Source: Larix sibirica (taxonomy: Eukaryota > Streptophyta > Pinopsida > Pinales > Pinaceae). From it: a DNA stretch of 11,548 bases. Within the stretch, counting starts at the first letter, position 1, and each line of letters starts with the position of its first letter. The DNA lies in assembly GCA_004151065.3 (NCBI GenBank), contig NWUY0304237455.1, forward strand, positions 1 to 11,548. The letters are read 5' to 3'. A model generated the notes under the pieces. The model did not search any database and had not been told where the DNA came from. It saw only the letters and a list, made by a program, of their open reading frames with translations. The position numbers and the translations under genes are program-made. Shown in pieces: positions 1-7,368 of the stretch.

Positions 1-53
1 GCTGCTACTAGTTAGCAGGTGCCCATAGCACTAAGCCTGGTTGCAAAACCGGG
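1..53. repeat. Two small adjacent palindromes at the window edge
   Basis: CTGCTA at 2-7 pairs with TAGCAG at 13-18 around a 5-base loop. CCTGGTT at 36-42 pairs with AACCGGG at 47-53 around GCAA, with one G.T pair. Both are visible directly. The block is richer in G and C than the flank to its right, so it may be the end of an element that continues to the left, but the edge hides this. No function can be assigned. Confidence 0.4.
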
Positions 54-1411
54 CCAACACAAGGAGAGAATTTTTTCAAGGGATGGGAATGGAACTGAAA
101 CTACTTTGTATACTTTTCTTTGCTAATATATAACTTTTTTCGGCAAGTAATTCCATATCGTTTTTTTATTGAAATAGGTATGGGACACCTTGGAAATTTT
201 CAGATTCTTTCTATATACAGTTCTATTATAATCTATACATACATACATATATGGTTGTTAAATTTAAATTATTGAAAAAAAAATCTAACCAAATAGGGTA
301 TGAGAGGTGTCAAGAATACCGATATAAATAGAAGAATTCCCCTTGACATTCATAATATTTTTCTTTGACCTACAAATGTTAACACAAATTCAATACTACA
401 TAGAAGATAAGGATGTTGCAGCTAAAACTAATAAGTGGAGCACAAACTTACAAAAATTCATATACAAAGTGCATATTTCTTTGTAATCATTGTTTACTGA
501 CAATACAAGTTTGACACCATTCTTGATCATGCTATAATGCAACACTGGCATCATATCATTTTTGGTTATACAGGGGGCTCTCTCAACTTTTAAATATCCT
601 GTCACTAAGAATTTCATGGACTAGAGTAGGGAGTGTGGCCTATATTTTTTTTTGGTAGCATCGAATTTTTCTTGTAGGGAAGAGTAGCACTCATCAATAG
701 TGAAGAAAATAATGTAATACATCAATTCTTTCTAACCAAAAAATATGCATTGTCAAAAAGCCATTCTTACTATACAAACATTAAGAAAACACAACCTCTT
801 CCTCCCCTTGAGGGCTAGAATGAAGTTCTGATAATTCTTTGAAATTTATTTTATTTTTGAGAGATTCTAGCTTTTTGTGTGTAGTTGGTTATAAAATACT
901 TATGGCATGAATTTTCCGGTGTTTGGAAGCAGATCCCTACTTTAGGTTGCATGATGACAACTTTCTCTAAGGTTATGGTCCCAATGAGTGGGCTTCCTCT
1001 TTTTTCTCAACAATATGTTGAGAAAATATTGGGATTTTGGTTAATGAAGCTATTATTTTGATCTCATGGAAAGGGGGAAGTAAAGAATATAATTTGATCA
1101 TGGGTTGTGAAAATCATAGTGAGTGATACAGAATAAAATGAAGCAATATAAGATAGGGATGGAATTCATGTTCCCATGGAAATATTCTAAACTATAAAGA
1201 GAAGTGGAAACCCCTATATCCTAGAAGTGGTTGAAAGAAGTGTGGATATGGTAGGAGCTTTAATTTTTCAAAAGCATATTCAATTTTTCCTTGTGACCCC
1301 CCTCATTCACCTCCATCTCCATGGGAATACCTTCTCCACAACATGTATAACTCAACCCCCTCCCAGGAGCATACGCTAAGCCTATGTTATAGTTTGTTGT
1401 TGTACGTACCA
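54..1411. other. Intergenic, no recognisable gene
   Basis: AT-rich sequence with many short homopolymer runs and a short TACA/TATA-like simple stretch near 232-250. Reading frames are closed by frequent stops, and the longest open stretches show no family motif that I recognise. No tRNA-like T-arm, no rRNA and no obvious long terminal repeat is visible. A short stretch at about 900-1060 is open in one forward frame, but the translation matches nothing I know. Confidence 0.5.
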
Positions 1412-2380
1412 TCACTAATAATCCCCACAATAACATTTCCCATCTTTGAAGTGATGGAACCGACTGGAATCCCACACTATGATTTCTCTTGCAATAATCT
1501 TGAAGATGAACTTGGTTTTGGTGTGGCAGACACTGCACACTCAAAGGTTCTTGATAAATTGAAGAGTTGTTCCCAAGAGTGTTTTCAACAACACAAATGC
1601 AATTGCTAACTTCTCACTATGGTGTTTAATAATTTGTTCCTTCTCCTCCTATTTCACATCATTCAACACATAGCTCTTATCAGGAATATACCCTACCAAC
1701 TTCATCTCCCAACATAGTATCTCCAGCTTTGTATAGATTTTATAGGTTTGTGGATGTGACCCATCTCCCACTAGGAAAACATGCATCTTCTTATTGATCT
1801 CAATCCAACTACATCCAATTTTTTTTTCTATGCCTCCATCTTTCATCATTTTCCATATATTTTCAATGCGGTCCCACCTACCAGTTGTTGCATAGATGTT
1901 TGAGAGGAGCACATATGGTACTAAATTTTGGGGTTTCAATTCAAAAACACATTCTGCCACCCTTTCTCCTAGCCCCATATTCTTATGTATTCCAAGGAAC
2001 CTAATAGACAAATCCAGATAGCAGGATCCGGTTTTATTGGCATTTTGTTTATGAGGTCTTGAGCTTCAACCAAATGCCTTGCACAACCAAGACGGTCAAC
2101 AATGCATCTATAATGCTCCATTGTAGGTGTGATGTGGTAAATTTCTTGCATGCAATTGAAATATTGATAGCCCTCTTCCACTTGATATGCATGGTTGTAG
2201 GTAGACATAATACTAATAAAGGTGATTCTGTTTGGACTCATTCCATCGTGTTTCATTTTCTCAAGGAGCTTGAGGGCCTCATTGCCATAACCATGCATTG
2301 CATATCCTACAATCATAGTTGTCTAGGAGACAATGCATATTCTGCAATCGTGGTTTGTCATAGTCCATAGTTCACCAACA
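1412..2380 (-). pseudogene. PPR-DYW RNA-editing factor, 3'-terminal third, broken
   Basis: Reading right to left, this encodes the end of a PLS-class pentatricopeptide repeat protein. Such proteins bind organelle transcripts and edit C to U in chloroplasts or mitochondria. The last PPR units run from about 2316 to 1996 (AMHGYGNEALKLLEKMK, then TPTMEHY). The E and E+ motifs follow at about 1993-1652 (YVLLSNIY, GCSWIEI, FLVGDGSHPQT). The DYW deaminase follows to 1412 with HHSEKLA (1604-1624), CSVCH (1523-1537), FHHF (1448-1459) and CYCGDY (1418-1435). Lesions: TAG at 2323-2325 in place of the Trp of a VSW motif; a one-base deletion near 1994-1995; TAG at 1649-1651; TGA at 1541-1543 (CGA-type Arg codon); a one-base deletion near 1437; TAG at 1415-1417 replacing the final Trp, directly before the ancestral TGA at 1412-1414. 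Upstream repeats are missing; a family member usually has several hundred more residues. No intron is seen. It is a pseudogene beyond reasonable doubt, but the specific paralogue is unknown. Confidence 0.93.
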
Positions 2381-2384
2381 TATG

Positions 2385-2405
2385 ATTATTATTATTATTA
2401 TTATT
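2385..2405. repeat. (ATT)7 microsatellite
   Basis: Seven perfect ATT units. The run sits exactly between the truncated 5' end of the PPR relic and the truncated 3' end of the retroelement relic, so it marks or has grown at the junction of two unrelated sequences. Length variation between individuals is expected. Confidence 0.95.
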
Positions 2406-2410
2406 CAGTT

Positions 2411-2871
2411 TTAAGTTGCTTCTACATGTTTGTTAGTTGCATTGACTAATATTGTCTTTATTGGCATAAAATAGAGATCTTTGTTTCTACATTTATATGC
2501 CTCAATGAGGATTGTTTTTACATTTTTAATTATCCTATATTTATGTAGTCTATTCATGTACATCGCATGGCAATCCAACCAATAAGGAATATCAAATACT
2601 ACCTCACATACATCTAATGGGTCCGCATCACATTCTACTTCATCAATGAAATGAACTGTTATGCCAAACTTTGAACTTACATTATCTTTGGACGTATCGT
2701 TCAACACCATTGTAGAGCCCTTCCATTGCATGGTTTTGGACCCTTATGCATCTCGAATCCCAACTTCTTCACTAATTCCTTTGAGATTATATTTTTAAAC
2801 TTCCTAGGATGAATAACATAATGACCCTCATCATCTTCATCTAGATCTTGATGTAGAACAACCATTCTCTC
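2411..2871 (-). mobile_element. LTR-retrotransposon polyprotein relic, protease-like region
   Basis: The minus strand has an open frame at 2731-2411 containing VHFIDEVECDADPLDVCEVV, then a short aromatic segment (DIPYW), then a KYRIIKN block. This order resembles the aspartic-protease-to-linker part of plant Ty3/gypsy-type Gag-Pol proteins (conserved PL-VC-VVFG-PY, then R-KYRL-KDG). Upstream, in another frame, a segment at about 2830-2735 includes ISKELVKKLGFEMHKGPKP, which resembles the helix after the protease active site; the two pieces are joined by a one-base frame change near 2732. The expected D-S/T-G catalytic triad is not visible where it should lie, and a stop occurs at 2878-2880. 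No reverse transcriptase, integrase or LTR was found. The family call comes from recalled similarity, not a search. It is certainly not a working element. Confidence 0.55.
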
Positions 2872-4186
2872 TGAACACTAGATTGGATAAAATTCCTTCC
2901 ACATGTGTGTACTAATGTTAAAGATTTTGTTTGACAAGGATCTAGATGAAGAATAAAATATATTGATTCATGTATTGAGACAGTAAAAATATATACCTGT
3001 AGAAGTAGGTAGATGTACTCCTTTTTTGGGATGTTTTTAATATAAAGCAATGAATGGCCTTGTTAGGTTTCCATACAAAATGAAAGCTTGTAAAATAGTG
3101 ACTATAGGTTAGGATGATAATCTACACAACACCCTTATTACACCCCCCTTTTCTGGAAGGTTGATAGTAGCAAGAAAGGGTATTGTTATAGCACTGCAAG
3201 GACACCGTTTGTAGACCTTTTCTTTAACCAACAATTAGGATACTCTGCGTTGGAGGTATTTTTAGCATTATCAGAAGGATCGTCTAACCTAGAATGAGTC
3301 AAATAGAACTAATTTATCATCCTATAGAGATTCAATTTGTGGCTTATAGGAAAATTCTACAGATCATTCATTGCCAAGTAACATTTGAAAGGAATATGCA
3401 ATATTAATGCACCTATCCATATCTGAAGGTGCAATCCAATAGATTTAAAAAAGGGACTTTACAACACATTTTCATTTAGGTACAACCGACCATGGAATTT
3501 ATCGCAATGAATTATTTCATATTTTGTTATTGGAGAAAGGTTTGGTACTACCATGCTATATTCAGTGTGCATTGAACTGTGTTTGATTAGCAGAATTTAA
3601 TACCTCAAATATGACACTTTTTTGTCGATTGGTAACAATATTTCCTAGCATGTTTTCCACTGCAATTTCATAGCAACGTGAGTCTTATGAGGCAGTCACT
3701 GGTTTTTGTTTTGACTCATGAATTGCTATGTGGTGTGTGGTGAAATAACTATTTGCTTTCTTAGTTTTGGGAAAAAAATTGGTTAGATGGTTTGCACTAG
3801 TAATTTTTATGGTAACTAGGGTAATTTTTTTGCATCCTAAATCTACAAAGTAAGGATCCAAAAAAATATAAAAAGAATAATTTGCTACCAACTTGAAATC
3901 AATTGCATAGACTAAAGTTTGTCGAAATAAAGTGAATATTCTTAGTGGTCTAAGTGGACATTAAATACTAGATTTTTTCTGTTAAGCTCTACAGCAGGTT
4001 GAAACTATTAGTCATTATGCCGTTTGGGTGGTATTTGTTTAAGTAGCATCAAAGGTTTAACGATGAAGGAACATGGAGCCATTGCACCCTTGTACTTGGA
4101 GGCAACAACTTTACTATTTACCATGAAAATCATTAGAAATTATTCCAGGTGAAACAAATAAATGATTTATTTTTGTTGATACCAAG
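2872..4186. other. Intergenic, no recognisable gene
   Basis: AT-rich sequence with stops in all frames at short intervals. The retroelement relic may continue upstream in degraded form up to about 3000, but no motif supports it. Minus-strand open frames of 68-69 codons at 2841-3050 and 3685-3891 show no family signature. I see no RNA gene and no tandem array here. Confidence 0.45.
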
Positions 4187-4249
4187 GGTACTTGCGGCAA
4201 GGCCATTGGTGCCGTCTTCCAAGGCCAAAGATATGCGTTGTTGATTGAG
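4187..4249 (+). other. Exon-like block with splice signals, unidentified
   Basis: A compact 63-base, GC-richer block lies in AT-rich flanks. It is preceded by a T-rich run ending in CCAAG (4182-4186) and followed by a consensus donor GAG|GTATGT at 4247-4255. A T-rich tract ending in AG at 4336 would close an 87-base intron. The block is 21 codons, phase 0 to phase 0, reading GTCGKAIGAVFQGQRYALLI and one Glu. I do not recognise the family. If joined to the sequence after 4336 the frame meets a stop after eight codons, so at best this is an orphan or decayed exon. The opposite strand is also open here and cannot be excluded. Confidence 0.25.
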
Positions 4250-4486
4250 GTATGTTGTCAGTTTGTAGCCAGAGTTGCATATTTACAGGAAATAAATTCC
4301 TTCTATTTTGACCTTTATTTTGTTTTCACCTTGAAGGTTACGAATAATATATTCCCCTATTAATGCCAGCTTTTTATATTTATCTAAATCAAAGACAATA
4401 GCCCTTTCAAGCAAAATAATATAAGACATTTAGCGTTGGCTTTCATAAGTGGCGGCTTCCTTTGCTCACTAACAATTGCATTTATC

Positions 4487-4577
4487 ACAGAGAGCAGGTT
4501 CACATACAAGGTTGCTAACCTTAGATTTAATAATGCAAAATACAGAGCAGGCTCTCGTACAAGGCTGCTATCTTCAG
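4487..4577. repeat. Imperfect two-copy direct repeat, about 55-base spacing
   Basis: AGCAGG...TACAAGG...TGCTA occurs at 4493-4524 and again at 4546-4577, with about 25 of 32 positions matching by eye. A partial third echo (GAGAGCAACTCTC) lies near 4604-4616. It is a diverged local duplication with no coding sense that I can see. Confidence 0.5.
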
Positions 4578-4676
4578 GTTCGTTCAAATAAAAAGACAGC
4601 TACCGAGAGCAACTCTCTTCTCAAAATACAATTAGAAATTTGTGAAGGTATTATAGATTAGGCTTCCACAAATTAT

Positions 4677-4766
4677 AAACCTACACAAAGTTGAATGTGC
4701 GCCAGGATTTTAAATGCGTGCCAGTATATAAACCTACCACCAAGTTGAATGCGTGCCTGGATTTTT
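4677..4766. repeat. Diverged 53-base tandem duplication
   Basis: AAACCTAC-nCAAGTTGAATG-GCC-GGATTTT occurs at 4677-4711 and again at 4730-4766. The spacer AAATGCGTGCCAGTATAT partly repeats the GCGTGCC word found in copy two. The copies differ by several substitutions and small indels, so the duplication is old. Confidence 0.7.
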
Positions 4767-5868
4767 GAACCCAAAGAAACAAGGTCATCTCTTTTGGCAA
4801 TTGCAAATTGCTTTGACAACAACAATATGCAGTAGCAATCTTAAATGCCATCATTGAATATAGGCTATTGGATTTTTACTGTGTTGATTTTTGCTAATGC
4901 AAAGTGCAAACTAGCTTTGCAATGTTGGCCCATATCCATATTGATAGTAATGTTAACTATGCTGAGCACCTCGTCTTTGTTGCAGATATTCATAATTTTT
5001 CATTTGGAAAATGTTAACATGTAACATGTTTACTTAGTATTAGATGCATTCCCGCTACTTGCAAACTCAGTATTAGATGTTTAATTTTTTCCAATGATTT
5101 CTCACCAGTTCTTAGAAATTAGTACTTTTGAGACACAACACCAACGCTCACTAGGTTCCAAATGACAGGTCACAGTTTCTAATACCCCAGTTCAATACAC
5201 AATTGATAGGTCGCAGCTCCAATCTTTGAAAAAAAATTGGGATGCAACTCTTCAGGCAAGTACCCAACTCCATGTGCAATAACGCAATTTTTGGAGAGGC
5301 GTGGGAATTCACACGCTACCATGCACAGGTCGCGAACATAGATATTAGGGTTTCTACTAGTTGTGAGAATAATTTTCGAACAATTTCACGTCAATGGAAT
5401 CCTTGCCAAAGTATTCGTGAAGTTGAATCTCTTCACACAACCTTCAAATCCTTTTTAAATTAGTGGCTCTTCTTTCTTGGCTTCAAATTCTTTTTAAATA
5501 TTCAACGGTTCTTCAAACAAATGGTAGTTGGATTTTGTGGCATCTCTTTGAATCTTGGAAGGTGGTAATGCAGCGACTTGCTTCTCTTTTTAGGAGTCGA
5601 CTTTTGGAATCCTCAAGCCGAACGTTAGATTTCTGTGCTCAAGTTTCACTCCAGCTTAGAGAAGGAGGCATGATTCATATGATAAGATCTCTAGGCAGCT
5701 CAGGGTAGTGCTCTCGAAAAGAGCTACCTCCTGTTCTGATCTCAAGCTTTTTGTCTTTAAAAGGGTGAACATCATTATCCAAAAGCATTAGGTTTTTGTC
5801 TTCCTCTTCTGTTGGAGTTTGGACGGCCTTCCCCTCGTGAAAGCCGAGCCCTCTTTTAATTGTTAATC
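4767..5868. other. Mostly intergenic; 5' part unassigned, 3' end leader-like
   Basis: A 14-base word CTTAGTATTAGATG at 5033-5046 recurs with one change at 5066-5079. Two consecutive forward open frames, 73 codons at 5242-5463 and 81 codons at 5463-5708, have no recognisable motif and lie in different frames. A bulged hairpin sits at 5701-5733. From about 5740 to 5868 the sequence becomes pyrimidine-rich, as in a 5' untranslated leader, just ahead of the coding-like block that begins at 5869. No clear TATA box precedes it. Confidence 0.4.
5701..5733. repeat. Bulged hairpin of three 4-bp helices
   Basis: CAGG (5701-5704) pairs with CCTG (5730-5733), GTAG (5705-5708) with CTAC (5724-5727) and CTCT (5711-5714) with AGAG (5720-5723), around a CGAAA loop. 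Each side has one 2-base bulge. It is visible by base pairing only. It lies upstream of the leader-like block, and no function is assigned. Confidence 0.5.
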
Positions 5869-6195
5869 ATGGAAGGCATTTTGCAAGGGAACCAAGCTCT
5901 TTGCCTTTTCCCGTTTAAATCTGGAGTGTGAGCCTTGCAAAGTGATAAACCGAAGTTTTGGGATTCTCATAGTATTTTATCTTCATCAGCATTCCAATCT
6001 TCTGGTTGTCTCCATTCTTATATTGGACATCAAACAAAAATGCTCAAATTTTCAAATGCATCCCAATATGTTTGCTATTCCGTTATAGGCGGGCAGGAAT
6101 CGGAGGAGGGCAGATCCACAGTAACAATTGACAGTCAGCCTTCACATTGGATGAAAATTACAGAGAACTTGAAAGTTATAGAGAATTTTAACTAG
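5869..6195 (+). pseudogene. First-exon-like remnant, probable organelle-targeted protein
   Basis: From ATG at 5869 one frame stays open to the TAG at 6193-6195, apart from a single TGA at 5929-5931. The stop sits where a CGA Arg codon would fit (SGV-stop-ALQSDK). The encoded stretch starts MEGILQGNQALCLFPFKSGV and continues with a Ser-rich, acid-poor segment (HSILSSSAFQSSGCLHSYIG), as in chloroplast or mitochondrial transit peptides. It then turns more acidic and hydrophilic (GGQESEEGRSTVTIDSQPSH). That switch resembles a transit peptide followed by the start of a mature protein. The preceding 130 bases are pyrimidine-rich like a leader. No strong splice donor is seen before the terminal stop, so the rest of the gene was probably lost. 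I do not recognise the family. The stop could also mean a downstream start, or a chance open frame. Confidence 0.35.
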
Positions 6196-6492
6196 AGTTC
6201 TATTCAGCTTAAGATTTGGCTGAGAATTAAAGTTTTTCAAGCATAAAATCCCAATGCATGTTCCTCAATCTCGTTCGAGGGGTTCCTTCGTAAAGCGACC
6301 AAGCATAAAAAATCCGTCCGTGTTCAAGCAACTTCTTTTTATTTCTCTGACAGTTGGACGAATGACATCTTATCTCAGCCCTTTATACCGGCTAGTAAGT
6401 GGCATCTCGGCCCTAGCCCCTTTAAGGGCCTAACAGAGCCATCTTCTTTCAGCGCAGGATCCGACAACCAATTTTAATACGGGAGGCATTAG
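6196..6492. other. Intergenic, GC-mixed, promoter-proximal
   Basis: No open frame of note. A short CTCG-TT-CGAG palindrome lies near 6269-6278. The GGCCCT/AGGGCC inverted repeat around 6410-6430 encloses CCCTT-T-AAGGG. GC content is higher than in most of the window, in keeping with sequence just upstream of a promoter. Confidence 0.35.
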
Positions 6493-6541
6493 CCAATAAG
6501 AGAGTAATTTATAAATAGGTCTGCTGTGTGAGGATTCCGGG
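6493..6541 (+). promoter_or_regulatory. TATA and CCAAT promoter-like block
   Basis: TATAAATA at 6510-6517 is the canonical plant TATA box. CCAAT lies just upstream at 6493-6497, closer to the TATA box than is usual. A start site would be expected near 6540-6550. An ATG at 6542 opens only 20 codons (start MHVEFDVDGNWHWQEG, stop TGA 6602-6604). The promoter could be the decayed head of a gene or a chance match; in AT-rich DNA the TATA match alone is weak. Confidence 0.3.
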
Positions 6542-6602
6542 ATGCATGTTGAGTTCGATGTTGATGGTAATTGGCATTGGCAAGAAGGGCGTAGGCCATT
6601 GT

Positions 6603-6634
6603 GATCACGATTAATAATGATCACCATTAATAAT
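6603..6634. repeat. 16-base tandem duplication
   Basis: GATCACGATTAATAAT (6603-6618) is followed directly by GATCACCATTAATAAT (6619-6634), differing at one base. It is a recent two-copy slippage or small duplication. Confidence 0.9.
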
Positions 6635-6639
6635 TAAGG

Positions 6640-7016
6640 ATGGAAATGGAATTGGAATTAGAAGCAAAAATCAACTGAAAAGAAAAATATAATCTTATGT
6701 TTTATCAACAAGATTGTAAGTGAATTGGAAATGTAAGTTTCCTTCCATAATCAAAATCGCCCTGTATGAATAAAGGCCCTCAGGCTGAGTACACATAACA
6801 GGTTATATTCTTTCACTTCTATTTTCCAAGCTCGAAAGCTGCTTAGAATTTTATTACAAACTTCACAAAAACCTGCTAAAAGGTGAGAAGCATCACAAAC
6901 TCACCGTATATATAGCAGTAGGGCTACAGAGTTCAGAGTTTAGGCGCTGCTCCCTGCAACGAGATTCTATCACCTACCATAAGTAGAAGACGGACCGTTC
7001 CAGCTACATTTTAGGC
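6640..7016. other. Intergenic, no recognisable gene
   Basis: This contains an AATAAA at about 6769-6774, a GGTGAG/CTCACC inverted repeat at 6882-6905, and a TATATATA at 6907-6914. No coding frame is supported. If the exon-like pattern at 7017-7226 is real on the minus strand, the part from about 6900 to 7016 would be its downstream transcribed region. It has higher GC content than the surroundings. Confidence 0.35.
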
Positions 7017-7226
7017 TTAACCGACATAGATTTTAGACAACCTCGGGCGAATCTGCACACGAAAAAAAGAGTTAAGATTAAATGTTAGTGTGGCTAAATA
7101 GTGTGGAGAAAGAAACAGAGTGACTATATATACAGACAATGATCTTACCCAAATGTACAGGGTTGAAGCCACGGTCCTCTTAAGGTGAAAGTTACGCCTT
7201 GCTTGAACAGTTAAGCTTGCCACCAC
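7017..7226 (-). other. Exon-intron-exon-like pattern, unidentified
   Basis: On the minus strand a donor GG|GTAAGATC (intron start 7148) is matched by an acceptor CTTTTTTTCGTGTGCAG (intron end 7053). The 96-base intron is AT-rich and has CTAAC and CTTAAC branch-like words at a normal distance. The upstream exon reads VASLTVQARRNFHLKRTVAS then TLYIW. It is strongly basic without acidic residues, like a mitochondrial presequence, and splices in phase 0 to IRPRLSKIYVG and a stop (7017-7019). No ATG is present at the head (GTG GTG at 7221-7226), and a TAG lies four codons further up, so the coding reading is damaged or incomplete. It may be a remnant first exon or a spliced non-coding RNA. Confidence 0.28.
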
Positions 7227-7320
7227 AAAACCCTAGGAAGACTCAGCTTTGGTCTTCCGGATGCCCAAATACAAAAAACAGAATGACTATGGAAAAAAAT
7301 AGAAAGCTATTTTGTGGGGA

Positions 7321-7368
7321 GCTAATAAATTCAGTACTAGAGTTGCTAATAAATTCAGTACTACAGTT
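7321..7368. repeat. 24-base tandem duplication
   Basis: Two adjacent 24-base copies at 7321-7344 and 7345-7368, each starting GCTAATAAATTCAGTACTA, differ at one base (G or C at position 20). This is a clean, young duplication in non-coding sequence. Confidence 0.95.

Noticed and set aside
1260-1544. 94-codon minus-strand open frame overlapping the PPR tail
   Set aside because: It is a different frame from the DYW reading, which accounts for this DNA with clear motifs.
1343-1609. 88-codon forward open frame
   Set aside because: Antisense shadow of the DYW domain remnant.
2059-2370. 103-codon forward open frame
   Set aside because: Antisense shadow of the PPR repeats, with no motif of its own.
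2841-3050. 69-codon minus-strand frame upstream of the retroelement relic
   Set aside because: Low-complexity hydrophobic translation from AT-rich DNA, in a frame different from the readable protease segment.
6265-6285. GTTCGAGG word suggesting a tRNA T-arm
   Set aside because: It sits in a CTCG-TT-CGAG palindrome; no acceptor stem, D-arm or anticodon arm can be built around it.
6943-6963. GGCGCT...TCCCTGC word that partly resembles a miR390 target site as in TAS3
   Set aside because: Too many mismatches, and no second site or tasiARF-like sequence in the vicinity.
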